Shown: piece by piece, positions 27,332 through 35,779 of the stretch | Position numbering within the stretch: the first letter of the stretch is position 1 | Layout: the number at the start of each line of letters is the position of its first letter | Assembly: GCA_019912965.1 (NCBI GenBank) | Contig: JAIOHM010000036.1 | Location: 1-64,000 of the forward strand | DNA length: 64,000 bases | Source of the DNA: Anaerolineae bacterium | GTDB taxonomy: Bacteria; Chloroflexota; Anaerolineae; Aggregatilineales; Phototrophicaceae | Direction: 5' to 3' | Made by a program: the position numbers and the translations under genes | The notes under the pieces: model-generated | Seen by the model: only the letters and a program-made list of their open reading frames with translations | Told to the model about the DNA's origin: nothing | Databases searched by the model: none

Positions 27332-28147
27332 TCACACGAACGCCAATACCAGCGCCACGATGTAAGGGATGGCGGCGATGAAGGCCATTACTGGACGACC
27401 CCGCCGAGTCTTGTTTTGACTATCCCAATTGAACAAATAGATCGCCAGCCCTAAAGCCAGTGCGCCGCCCGCATACAGCACCCCTGCCGACAGATATGGA
27501 TTCAGGTCATACGGCAGCCCACGCGCGAACACATTATACAGATTCATGGCGTGGGTGGTTGGCAGCAGGTTGGCAATTTTCCCTAACATCTCCGGCAAAT
27601 ACGCGGTCGGAAACATCAGCCCGCCAATCAGCATGGACGGCAGGAATACGGCTTGACCCAGCATAACACCTGCTTGTGAACTCGGCGCGACCACACCGAG
27701 CATCAGCCCTAATCCGGTTGAGGCCAGCACCATCAGCAGAAACGATAACAAGAATCCCAACCAGTTTACCGGGAGTGTCGCCCCAAACAGCAGCGGCGCG
27801 GTCACCACGATAATCAGGGCAACCAGCGTCATGTGGATCAGGGTGGTGAGTACGGGAATCAGCAGAATGGAAAATTCGGGAATGCCATGAATCTTGTAGC
27901 TGCGGAAAATACCAGCCTCACGCGCCTTGATGATCGGGTCTGGAATGCCGATGAGTGCGCTGGTGAGTACCGCGAAGAAAACCATCGCCGGGATCAGGAT
28001 GTCTTTAAAACCGGGATTCAGGCTGCTCATCATGGAACTTGCCAGCAGATAGAACCCTAAAGGGAACAGGTAAAACAGCAGCAGCAGGGTTCGATCCCGG
28101 ATGCCAGTACGAAATTCAAACGAGAAATGATGGGTAAAGGCGCTCAT
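27332..28147 (-). CDS. ABC-2-type exporter permease
   Basis: A 271-residue membrane protein with six hydrophobic segments and the ABC2_membrane pattern: N-terminal FEFRTGIRDRTLLLLFYLFPLGF, a large loop with IPDPIIKAREAGIFRSYKIHGI, then GLGLMLGVVAPSSQAGVMLGQAVFLPSMLIGG and FPTAYLPEMLGKIANLLPTTHAM, the conserved final loop of this permease type. It overlaps the ATPase gene by four bases (ATGA), forming a two-gene transporter. Substrate not determinable; this group exports drugs, lipids or polysaccharide precursors. Confidence 0.88.
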   Translation of the reverse strand: MSAFTHHFSFEFRTGIRDRTLLLLFYLFPLGFYLLASSMMSSLNPGFKDILIPAMVFFAVLTSALIGIPDPIIKAREAGIFRSYKIHGIPEFSILLIPVLTTLIHMTLVALIIVVTAPLLFGATLPVNWLGFLLSFLLMVLASTGLGLMLGVVAPSSQAGVMLGQAVFLPSMLIGGLMFPTAYLPEMLGKIANLLPTTHAMNLYNVFARGLPYDLNPYLSAGVLYAGGALALGLAIYLFNWDSQNKTRRGRPVMAFIAAIPYIVALVLAFV

Positions 28148-29058
28148 GCAACCACCTCCGCAGCGGATGTAATTTCAAGGAAACGATCTTCCAGTGATGG
28201 ACGTTCAACCCGCAAATCAATCAGGGTGTCATGGCGGTAGGCGATGTGTTCAAGGATGGCGGAGACGGTAGCTGCTGCATCGGTGCTGTAATACACCTCA
28301 TAGCCTTCTTTAGACGATTTTTGGGTAACGGCTGGCAGTGCGGCGATTTCCAACAGGCTGGCTTCCACCGTCTGAACCGAAATCTTGGTGAAGCCTGCTC
28401 CGGTGGCGGTAATTTCGCGGGGTGTGCCGACTGCGGCCAATTTGCCACGTAACATGATAGCCACCCGATCCGCCATCTTCTCAGCTTCCGCCATATCATG
28501 AGTCGAAAGTATGATGGTCGTGCCATTGGCCTTCAGCTCCTGCATCAGGGCGTGCAGTTCAATACGTGACTGCACATCCAACCCGGCGGTAGGTTCATCC
28601 AGCAGCACAACCGGCGGGCGATGAGCAATGGCAAGCACCAGCGCCAGACGCCGTTTCTGCCCCGTCGATAAGCCGTGATATTGGGTGTTGGCTTTCGGCT
28701 GAAGTCCCATACGTTCCAGCAAATCGAAACGTGGGGCAACCCCATGATAAGCACAGAACAACTGCATCGATTCGCGGACGGTGATATTTTCCGGCATCCC
28801 CGAAGCCTGCAACTGTACGCCGATGACCGCCCGCAACTGACGCGGCTGCTGCACCGGATCAACCCCGGCAATTCGCAAATGACCGGAGTCCGGTTTACGC
28901 AGCCCTTCAAGGCATTCCAATGTGGTGGTCTTACCCGCCCCATTCGGGCCAAGCAAGCCAAAGATTTCGCCCGGTGTGACCTCAAAGCTGATGCCATCCA
29001 CCGCCCGCAGTCCGTTATAGGATTTACGAAAGTCCCGAACTTCTACAATGGAATTCAT
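28144..29058 (-). CDS. ABC transporter ATP-binding protein
   Basis: A 304-residue ABC ATPase with the exporter-type C-terminal extension. Walker A is GPNGAGKT at 37-44, the signature LSTGQKRRLAL is near 133, Walker B VVLLDEPTAGLD near 153, and a switch His in STHDMAEAEK. The C-terminal 90 residues match the DrrA/CcmA-type regulatory tail. ATP hydrolysis powers the adjacent permease, whose start overlaps its stop by four bases. A small membrane gene lies 17 bases upstream. AAGGATATAGC precedes ATG. Confidence 0.93.
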   Translation of the reverse strand: MNSIVEVRDFRKSYNGLRAVDGISFEVTPGEIFGLLGPNGAGKTTTLECLEGLRKPDSGHLRIAGVDPVQQPRQLRAVIGVQLQASGMPENITVRESMQLFCAYHGVAPRFDLLERMGLQPKANTQYHGLSTGQKRRLALVLAIAHRPPVVLLDEPTAGLDVQSRIELHALMQELKANGTTIILSTHDMAEAEKMADRVAIMLRGKLAAVGTPREITATGAGFTKISVQTVEASLLEIAALPAVTQKSSKEGYEVYYSTDAAATVSAILEHIAYRHDTLIDLRVERPSLEDRFLEITSAAEVVA

Positions 29059-29075
29059 GCTATATCCTTTATCGA

Positions 29076-29462
29076 TTACGCCCCAACGGCTTCGATACTC
29101 GGCCAGTGTGCCAGCAGCAGCGCCCCCAGCACGATCAGGTTAAAGGCCAGCGCGAAGACTGCTGATGAACTGACCGGATTGACCCAGAATAGAATCAGTC
29201 CGACGGTGGATACGATGGACGCGCCGATTGCTACGCTGCGCCACCACGGTAATTGACTCCACAGGCCGAACACAGCGACACAAAAACCAATGGTTGCGAC
29301 AACCCACAAAAGGCTGCCAACCAAGCGCGCGCTTGACTCCCCGGTAAGCAGCCATGAGCGCGCCGATTGCCCCCAATCCGCGATACCCAGCAGCGGCACA
29401 AGGAACAGGATATGCCCGATTCCGTGTGCCCCAATGACCAGCGCCAGTACAGCGCGTAACAT
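29076..29462 (-). CDS. Small four-helix membrane protein in ABC operon
   Basis: A 128-residue hydrophobic protein with four predicted helices (LRAVLALVIGAHGIGHILFLV; LVGSLLWVVATIGFCVAVFGL; SVAIGASIVSTVGLILFWV; AVFALAFNLIVLGALLLAH). I do not recognise a named family. A GAHGIGH motif in helix 1 resembles a short His-containing motif of small membrane proteins, but no function can be assigned. It lies 17 bases upstream of the ATPase gene on the same strand with GGGGGAC before its ATG, and is probably the first gene of the transporter operon. It could be an accessory subunit. Confidence 0.65.
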   Translation of the reverse strand: MLRAVLALVIGAHGIGHILFLVPLLGIADWGQSARSWLLTGESSARLVGSLLWVVATIGFCVAVFGLWSQLPWWRSVAIGASIVSTVGLILFWVNPVSSSAVFALAFNLIVLGALLLAHWPSIEAVGA

Positions 29463-29613
29463 AAAAATGTCCCCCTATGAACTCTATAACTGTAATCATC
29501 CACACCGTTGCCCACAGTCACCGTAAAATTGCCGGAAGGATTATGGAGAAGGACGGAGCACGGTGCTTTTTGCGATGAGGTTTGCCAGCAATTCAGCCGG
29601 AGCGAAGGGTGCT

Positions 29614-29799
29614 TTAAAGATAACGCTTCAGGCGAACCAGAAACGTCGCGGCAGCCGCTGCCAGAAACAGTCCAGCGACCGTACCCGTAATAAACTGGAT
29701 AACCGGATTAACAGGTTGGCTGACAAGCAGCAGCACGCCTAGCGCCAGCATCGCCAGCGGTTCCCAAAGGATGACCAACGTCGGTTTTGGCTTGTTCAT
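29614..29799 (-). CDS. Small two-helix membrane protein, doubtful
   Basis: A 61-residue hydrophobic peptide with a basic N-terminus (MNKPKP), two membrane segments (TLVILWEPLAMLALGVLLLV and ITGTVAGLFLAAAAATFLV) and a basic end (RLKRYL), a layout that is typical of real small membrane proteins. The frame extends upstream to 29877 but the extra residues look non-coding. No clear ribosome site is visible, so expression is uncertain. Not in an obvious operon. Confidence 0.45.
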   Translation of the reverse strand: MNKPKPTLVILWEPLAMLALGVLLLVSQPVNPVIQFITGTVAGLFLAAAAATFLVRLKRYL

Positions 29800-29911
29800 C
29801 GCGCAATCCACGTTATCTTGACAATTGGGGTGCGATTTTGGCTCGAATATTCGAGGCCAGGAATGTATAAATGTCACGTTTTGAGCATGAGGACTGGCCT
29901 AATAGACCCGG

Positions 29912-30754
29912 CTAAAAAATGCGAAATTTTCCCTTGAGCCAAAAAAAGTAATATTTACGCCCCGGAATATTTCGATACAGTGCTGGCAGTTCTAGCCCTT
30001 TGCCAATCTTGAGCGGCAAATCTGGCGAAGCAAAATCAAGATAGCCGAGTTTGCCGTTCGCCGCCCAATGAGAGAGGCCATAATAATTTTCGTATAGCAG
30101 CCGAAGTTTCTGCGGAAGTTCTGAAATAATATCGGTTGTGTAACTGGTAAATCGTGATGCGCGATAAGCAGGGGCTAAAGTATAGGGATAATACTCATCA
30201 TCATTTTGAATGGCTTTCCATTGGGAATCGTAACAACGTTTAATGATTGTGTCTGTATCTGCACTAAAATAAGTCAACATGAAATGGGTATAAGCAGGCA
30301 CAAATTCCTGCTCAACAATTTGACAGATAGGCAGCGCGTGCAGCACCGCAAATGAGTCAATATCATCAGGCAAAAACCATGGGGTTACATACGGCACCTC
30401 GCCGGATGCAAGATAAAGATCAACAACTTCATGCGGCGTAAGATCATGTAAGTTTATGAACTCATGAACACCTAAATAATGTGTGCAAGGGATACCATAA
30501 CGTTTTGAAGCGCCCGGATTTAGGATAAGGCCATGCTGAAGAGCAAACTGCAATGGTTTTAAATGCAAACTGTAGACATTAATTTGCTGCTGACCGATTG
30601 CACCACAAATGGGACAGCGTGCATAGATATAAGTGGGAAGTGCAGGAGGCACAGGTCTCATATAGTAGAGGTGTTTGTCAATCCAGCCCTCATAATCTTG
30701 TGCGGAAAATGGAAATTGCATAAGGTGCTGTAGTTCAGGGTATGGATAAGCCAT
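29912..30754 (-). CDS. Unknown protein with CPxCG zinc-knuckle-like motif
   Basis: A 280-residue soluble protein I do not recognise. It carries a CPICG motif (near residue 47), then IPCTHYLGVHEF (near 108) with a Cys-x-His-x6-His pattern that could complete a zinc site. The rest is rich in aromatic residues, Tyr above all (YYPYTLAPAYRASRF, YENYYGLSHW). Base composition is clearly more AT-rich than its neighbours, suggesting recent acquisition. AAGGAGC precedes the ATG. It is alone on this strand. Similar proteins exist as lineage-specific hypotheticals; a nucleic-acid or stress role is only speculation. Confidence 0.6.
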   Translation of the reverse strand: MAYPYPELQHLMQFPFSAQDYEGWIDKHLYYMRPVPPALPTYIYARCPICGAIGQQQINVYSLHLKPLQFALQHGLILNPGASKRYGIPCTHYLGVHEFINLHDLTPHEVVDLYLASGEVPYVTPWFLPDDIDSFAVLHALPICQIVEQEFVPAYTHFMLTYFSADTDTIIKRCYDSQWKAIQNDDEYYPYTLAPAYRASRFTSYTTDIISELPQKLRLLYENYYGLSHWAANGKLGYLDFASPDLPLKIGKGLELPALYRNIPGRKYYFFWLKGKFRIF

Positions 30755-30868
30755 ATCTCATGCTCCTTGAGTCCATTCAATAAGAAAACTGGCGAGTGCT
30801 TTAGCCCATTTTATTGTGGAAACCATTTATACTTCGCCCGTTGTTGACAATCTAATGAGAACCAACCA

Positions 30869-31237
30869 ATGAGATCAATCAATTATAGTCAGTTGGACGC
30901 CAATATCGCTGAACTGGTGCGGGCGCTGAACGCCTTCCCCGGCATCGAAACCATCGGGAGCTGCGGCGGGCATGAAAATCCGACCGAAATTCAGCGATCA
31001 TTGGGGGAATGGTTTGTCACCTTTAAGGTGCTGCATACGCAGGGCGGTTGGCGTTCGTTGGAATATATCGCAGGTGTCCCATTGCTCGATCCCCATCGCA
31101 CGTCGCTAACGGTACATACTAGCCAACCCGGCTATGCGACCGGGCGGGCGTTGTTTTTCTCGCTGCAAGGCTGGAATTTTGCCGACCCGATACGGACGAC
31201 CAATTATCTCAACCGGGTTCGGGAACAGGCAATATGA
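30869..31237 (+). CDS. Small unknown protein with GSCGGHEN motif
   Basis: A 122-residue soluble protein. LDANIAELVRALNAFPGIETI is followed by GSCGGHENP, a pattern I recall from TYW3-like and phage-encoded hypotheticals, in which Cys and His might bind metal or a nucleotide. The rest (WFVTFKVLHTQGGWRSLEYIAG, LFFSLQGWNF) suggests an alpha/beta fold. No function is assigned. Its 3' end overlaps the 3' end of the next gene, on the opposite strand, by 29 bases, which is unusual for this window. It may be cargo from a mobile element. Confidence 0.55.
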   Translation: MRSINYSQLDANIAELVRALNAFPGIETIGSCGGHENPTEIQRSLGEWFVTFKVLHTQGGWRSLEYIAGVPLLDPHRTSLTVHTSQPGYATGRALFFSLQGWNFADPIRTTNYLNRVREQAI

Positions 31238-32102
31238 TTTCGGGCGGGAGGGCGTGCTGGCGAACGGCAAGGGTTTGCGCCAGCCGCAGCAGTCCCCATG
31301 TCAGAATCAGCGTGACCAGCAGCCACAACACCCAGAAGGCCATATAAAATCCGGCTTCGTGATTCTCGAAGGCCGTAAAAATCAGATAGGGAATCGCCAG
31401 CGGGGCAGCCGTGAACAGAACGCGCCCCAAGAATCCCAGCAGCACTGCCATGCCCGTGTTGAAATCCAGCAGCGGGATGATCTGCCCGATAGCGGCTGTG
31501 AGCATGGTATCCAGAATGGTGTAAGCCGTGACCGTGAATCCCGCCAGCAGCAGATAGAACATGTGCGGCGGCAGAGTCAGGAATCCGGGACGAAACGCAA
31601 ATTCGTCATGCGTGATGGCGACCAGCCACGCGATCATACCGAGGCGCAGCAAACCGACCAGCGCGTGATCTTTCCACATCACGCGGACGGTTGCCCACCA
31701 TTTGCCCCATACAATTCGACGCGCATCGACACCCGTTAGCAGCAGGGTTTCCCATGTGTGATTCTGCTTTTCGCGCTGAATGCTGTTGGCGGCTAAGGCC
31801 ATTGTGACCAGCGTGACCACCGCATACAGGGCGACATTCATGGCGATCAAGTGGGTAGTAGCCGCGCCTAAAACACCCGCACCCTGCGTTCCCGAAATCA
31901 GCCAGAAGCCGCCGGGAATGACAAAATTCAGCAGCGCACCCAGATACAGAGCCGCCGAAACCGCCAGCGCCGGATACAGCATCAGGTAGGCCAGCCATAT
32001 CCAGACTGTGCCTGCCCGCGTATTTTCCATAATGTTGGACTGGTGTTTATGTTCGGCCTGCGCGACCGGGCTGCGAAAAAGTTCAGCAGAAGCAATCAGC
32101 AT
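31209..32102 (-). CDS. ABC-2-type permease-like membrane protein A
   Basis: A 297-residue protein with six hydrophobic segments. The diagnostic cytoplasmic loop is ANSIQREKQNHTWETLLLTG followed by VDARRIVWGKWWATVR, typical of ABC-2 exporter permeases that recruit a separate ATPase. A paralogue with a nearly identical loop lies about 0.7 kb upstream on the same strand (32813), with a MOSC gene between them. No ABC ATPase is adjacent. The start has AAGGATG before it. The substrate is unknown. Confidence 0.75.
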   Translation of the reverse strand: MLIASAELFRSPVAQAEHKHQSNIMENTRAGTVWIWLAYLMLYPALAVSAALYLGALLNFVIPGGFWLISGTQGAGVLGAATTHLIAMNVALYAVVTLVTMALAANSIQREKQNHTWETLLLTGVDARRIVWGKWWATVRVMWKDHALVGLLRLGMIAWLVAITHDEFAFRPGFLTLPPHMFYLLLAGFTVTAYTILDTMLTAAIGQIIPLLDFNTGMAVLLGFLGRVLFTAAPLAIPYLIFTAFENHEAGFYMAFWVLWLLVTLILTWGLLRLAQTLAVRQHALPPEIILPVPEPG

Positions 32103-32126
32103 GAAACATCCTTGGTAGACATTATG

Positions 32127-32153
32127 CAGGGGCGTTCGGCCCGGACGCCCCTG
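32127..32153. repeat. 27-bp imperfect palindrome, GGGGCG family
   Basis: CAGGGGCGTTCGGCCCGGACGCCCCTG, with one mismatched pair inside the outer arms and GGCC at the centre. It lies just upstream of the permease A start, between it and the MOSC gene. Confidence 0.75.
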
Positions 32154-32196
32154 CTACAGAAACATAATAATTAGCATACTGCAAAACCGCCCGCAA

Positions 32197-32757
32197 TTAG
32201 GTGGTGATTTTCTTCACAGTATCGCCCGCACGAACCGTGCCGGATTGAATAACCCGTGCATTCACGCCACGCCGCCGCAGTTCACGGCCTTCTTTAGAGT
32301 TCACGAAATGGGTTGCGCCGCTGCCAAAACGTTCCGTGAATTTGCCACAACCGTTGTGGGGAATCTCGCTGATTTCCAGCACGGCTGTGCCGACGGCGAT
32401 GCGCTGTCCCGGCGGTAGATTTTCGGCGCTCAGGTCGAGGTCAAGAAACAGTTGGTCGCCTGCCAGCGCCCACCGCGATTCATCCTGTGCGATAGCCTGA
32501 ATCACCCGGCTGTTCATAATGGCGATTTGTTGACCGGGATTGGCGCTGCCGTCTTCAGTATGGCGACTGCCGCGCGTCAGCCAATTATCCCCGATTAATC
32601 CTTGTGTGGTATCGATTTCGGCTGCTTCCAAAACCTGACGTTGACCAAACTCCGGACGGCGGACGATCATGGCGACCGTGCCATTATCCTGTGGCGATGC
32701 GCCCAGTTCGGCAAGTCCGGCTTCAAGATCAGGTAAGGCCAAATGTACTGCATCCAT
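32197..32757 (-). CDS. MOSC-domain protein
   Basis: A 186-residue stand-alone MOSC domain. Conserved marks are RPEFGQRQVLEAAEIDTTQG with GLIGDNW, MNSRVIQAIAQDESRW as the central helix, FLDLDLSAENLPPGQRIAVG and a conserved Cys in IPHNGCGKFTERFG. MOSC domains bind sulfurated molybdenum or act in sulfur carriage (MOCOS, mARC, YiiM). It sits between the two ABC-2-type permease paralogues on the same strand, and GGAGTGAGC precedes its ATG. Function beyond family is unknown; a link to the permeases is only positional. Confidence 0.87.
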   Translation of the reverse strand: MDAVHLALPDLEAGLAELGASPQDNGTVAMIVRRPEFGQRQVLEAAEIDTTQGLIGDNWLTRGSRHTEDGSANPGQQIAIMNSRVIQAIAQDESRWALAGDQLFLDLDLSAENLPPGQRIAVGTAVLEISEIPHNGCGKFTERFGSGATHFVNSKEGRELRRRGVNARVIQSGTVRAGDTVKKITT

Positions 32758-32812
32758 CTTTGCTCACTCCTTGTTTATGAACGTGTTGCAGGGGCAACCT
32801 GCCCGGTCGTCC

Positions 32813-33868
32813 CTACGGGGTAACCTGTTTGTAGTTGGTGACGAAGGATGTGTCCAGCGGTAATGCGCCAGCTTTGTTTACTGCAAGTCGTTCCGCCCGT
32901 TGGATAAGCAGAACGGTGAACAGGGCATAAATCGACAGGGCTAAAATCACGGTGGTGAAGACCTGGATAAAGCTTATAACGGGTGATGCTGTGGGCGTAA
33001 CATAATCATTCCACAGATACTTTACAGCGACAAATTCATAAATAACGCTGACACCATTATCCACTAAAGCGCTACCTGCTCCGCTGATTACAGTAGCCAA
33101 CCCACTGATTACCGTATAGCGATACAGACCGCCGATCGCCACACAGGCAATACCAATAAGTGGCGTCAGGGGCACTATCGCGCGTGCGAGGATGGCCCAG
33201 ATGAGCGCGCTGACGGGGCGTTGGGTTTGTGCCGAAGCCTGTATGCCACAAGCTGCTGTGAAAAACAGATTGACGATGGTGAACCCAAAAACGATCAGAC
33301 CAGCAACCAAAATCCCTAAAGGTGCGGGTAGCAAAATCTCGATACTCATTGCGCTGTAATAAGGCGAGTAGATCATGCCATACATCAGGCGGCTGTTAGC
33401 AGCCATCCAATACACAGCAGCACACGCGCGGAATACCCCCAGCCATACATAATGCGGGAACTGCTGCTGTATGGTCGCCCACCATTTGCCGCGCACAATC
33501 TGCTGGGCATCGACCCCGGTCAATACCAGCAAATCCCACGAACCGGACTGCTTTTCGCGGGTGATGCTGTTGGCTGCTAAAGCTAATGTGCGGAACATGA
33601 GGCTGAAATGCCAGATGACCACATAGGCGATAAATACAATCGTCAGAACACCGAGTTTTTGACCAATGGGTGAGGCATCACGCTTGGTCAGCGCCCCGGC
33701 GACTTCACCCCAGAACAGAATCATGCCAATCGTCAGCATGAACCAGTTCACCACACGCTGCACATAACGCCGCCACCTGCGTTGGGTGGTTATTGCCAGC
33801 CCCTGATGGGATCGTTCCGCGCGCATAATAGCATTGTTGGGAAACCAGACGGGCGATAAACGGCGCAT
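32813..33868 (-). CDS. ABC-2-type permease-like membrane protein B
   Basis: A 351-residue permease-like protein, longer than its paralogue by an extra N-terminal segment and additional loop sequence. It shares the loop ANSITREKQSGSWDLLVLTG followed by VDAQQIVRGKWWATI, and the same six-helix pattern. It has a basic, RAERSHQG-type N-terminus before the first helix. The two paralogues flank a MOSC gene and no ATPase is encoded nearby, so they may share one from elsewhere. The AGGATTC before ATG is an acceptable ribosome site. Confidence 0.75.
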   Translation of the reverse strand: MRRLSPVWFPNNAIMRAERSHQGLAITTQRRWRRYVQRVVNWFMLTIGMILFWGEVAGALTKRDASPIGQKLGVLTIVFIAYVVIWHFSLMFRTLALAANSITREKQSGSWDLLVLTGVDAQQIVRGKWWATIQQQFPHYVWLGVFRACAAVYWMAANSRLMYGMIYSPYYSAMSIEILLPAPLGILVAGLIVFGFTIVNLFFTAACGIQASAQTQRPVSALIWAILARAIVPLTPLIGIACVAIGGLYRYTVISGLATVISGAGSALVDNGVSVIYEFVAVKYLWNDYVTPTASPVISFIQVFTTVILALSIYALFTVLLIQRAERLAVNKAGALPLDTSFVTNYKQVTP

Positions 33869-34054
33869 TCAGAATCCTGCTAAGGTAACCAATGATGAGT
33901 GATGCATAACGAGTCAAGGACATTCATATCTTACGGTGAAAATTGTGATGAGGCTATCACCGAATAGATACCAATCCACTTAAACCGGACATCGCACTTG
34001 AATTGGTTTTGCGATATGATGAGCCGTCTTGAACCGTATATGAAAGGATCGTAC

Positions 34055-35770
34055 ATGTTTAATACGCTCCCCAAAACTGCCCATGAATTTATGGACTGGG
34101 ACTGGCCTCAGATCGAACCTTACCTGAATGATTTGCTCAACCGCGAACTCACCGCCGAAAATGTGGCGGACTGGCTGGTGGATTGGTCGATACTGGATCG
34201 GTTATTCAGCGAAACCTATGCGCGCCTGTCGATTGCGACCACACTCGATACCACCGATAAAGCGGCTGTCGAAAAGTTCCATCACTTTTTGCAACATGTC
34301 ATCGAACCCGCTTCTGCTGCCAACAACAACCTGAAGCAGAAATTACTGGCAAGTGGTCTGAATCCGGTGGGTTTTGAAATCCCCCTGCGGAACATGCGGC
34401 AGGAAGCCGAAATCTTCCGCGAGGAGAACATTCCGTTGGCAACCGAGGAACGCAAACTGGCGGACGAATACAACCGGATCGTTGGGGCGCAAACGGTGCA
34501 GTGGGAAGGCGAGGAAAAGACGCTGACCCAGTTGAAGCCCATCTTCCAGAATGGCAACCGTCCCACGCGGGAAAAAGCATGGCGCTTAATCAACGAACGG
34601 CGCTTGCAAGACCGCGAGGCGTTGAATGCCCTGTGGGTCAAGCTGCTGGATTTGCGAGTCCAGATGGCGAAAAATGCCGGGTTTGATAACTTCCGTGATC
34701 TGCGCTGGAAGCAGTTCATGCGTTTTGATTACACCCCGCAAGACTGCAAGGATTTCCATGCTGCCATCGAGGAAATCGTGGTTCCGGCAGCGACACGCAT
34801 TTATGAACGCCAGCGCCAAATGCTGGGTGTGGATAAATTGCGCCCGTGGGATGTAGACCGCGATGATGTCTATCCACCGTCGCGTCCGGCGCTGACACCT
34901 TTCGAGACCGTTGAAGAACTGGTCAGCAAGGCCGAGAATATCTTCCGCAAAGTTGACCCGGAACTGGGTGATTATTTTGGCATGATGCGGCGGGAAAATC
35001 TGCTCGATCTGGATAACCGTAAAGGCAAAGCACCCGGCGGCTACCAATCGGGATTGGCGATGGTCAAGCGTCCGTTCATCTTTATGAACGCGGTCGGCAT
35101 TCATGACGATGTGAATACGCTGCTGCACGAGGGTGGTCATGCTTTCCATCTGCTGGAGGCGGTCAAACTGCCCTACAGCCAGCAGTGGGAATACGGCTCA
35201 GAAATCGCGGAAGTGGCCTCCATGTCGATGGAGCTGCTGGGCGCACCTTATCTGACAGCCAAAGAAGGTGGCTATTATTCCGATTCGGATGCAGCCCACG
35301 CGCGGATTCACCATCTGGAACATATCCTGCTGTTCTGGCCGTTCATGGCGGTTGTGGATGCCTTCCAGCACTGGGTATATGAAAACGCCGACGCCGCCCG
35401 CAACCCCGCCAACTGCGACGCCAAGTGGGGCGAATTGTGGAGTCGCTTTATCCCCGGTGTGGATTGGAACGACTTTGATGCTGCCCGCATGACCGGATGG
35501 CATCGCAAGCTGCATATTTTCCAGATTCCTTTCTACTATGTGGATTACGGTCTGGCACAGGTGGGCGCACTGCAAGTCTGGCGCAATTCGCTGCAAGATC
35601 AGGTGCAGGCCGTCAAGCAGTATCGCTATGCGCTTTCGCTGGGCGGAACGCGGACTCTGCCGGAACTATACGCGGCAGCCGGGGCAAAACTGGCTTTCGA
35701 CGCCGGGACAATGCAAGAACTGGTGGATTTGATCGAAGGCACGATCGACGAGTTACACGCCGCGATTTAA
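34055..35770 (+). CDS. M3-family oligoendopeptidase, first of tandem pair
   Basis: A 571-residue zinc metallopeptidase of family M3 (PepF-like). The HEGGHAFH motif gives His358, Glu359 and His362, and the third zinc ligand is Glu386 in EIAEVASMSMEL. A helical N-terminal region (1-200) precedes the thermolysin-like core. The start at 34055 is chosen because it aligns with the start of the downstream paralogue (both MFNTLP) and AAAGGATC lies before it; the open frame begins 57 bases earlier. Members cut oligopeptides in the cytoplasm. It is followed nine bases later by a paralogous gene. Confidence 0.92.
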   Translation: MFNTLPKTAHEFMDWDWPQIEPYLNDLLNRELTAENVADWLVDWSILDRLFSETYARLSIATTLDTTDKAAVEKFHHFLQHVIEPASAANNNLKQKLLASGLNPVGFEIPLRNMRQEAEIFREENIPLATEERKLADEYNRIVGAQTVQWEGEEKTLTQLKPIFQNGNRPTREKAWRLINERRLQDREALNALWVKLLDLRVQMAKNAGFDNFRDLRWKQFMRFDYTPQDCKDFHAAIEEIVVPAATRIYERQRQMLGVDKLRPWDVDRDDVYPPSRPALTPFETVEELVSKAENIFRKVDPELGDYFGMMRRENLLDLDNRKGKAPGGYQSGLAMVKRPFIFMNAVGIHDDVNTLLHEGGHAFHLLEAVKLPYSQQWEYGSEIAEVASMSMELLGAPYLTAKEGGYYSDSDAAHARIHHLEHILLFWPFMAVVDAFQHWVYENADAARNPANCDAKWGELWSRFIPGVDWNDFDAARMTGWHRKLHIFQIPFYYVDYGLAQVGALQVWRNSLQDQVQAVKQYRYALSLGGTRTLPELYAAAGAKLAFDAGTMQELVDLIEGTIDELHAAI

Positions 35771-35779
35771 GGAGTATCT

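Noticed and set aside
31134..31739. 201-codon plus-strand frame with Q-rich product
   Set aside because: Antisense to the ABC-2-type permease; composition is typical of a shadow frame.
32813..33868. ABC transporter complete with ATPase
   Set aside because: No Walker or signature motif of an ABC ATPase is encoded next to either permease paralogue; the nearest ATPase (28144-29058) is paired with its own permease.
34586..35149. 187-codon minus-strand frame
   Set aside because: Antisense to the M3 peptidase core, including part of its conserved region; no recognisable product.
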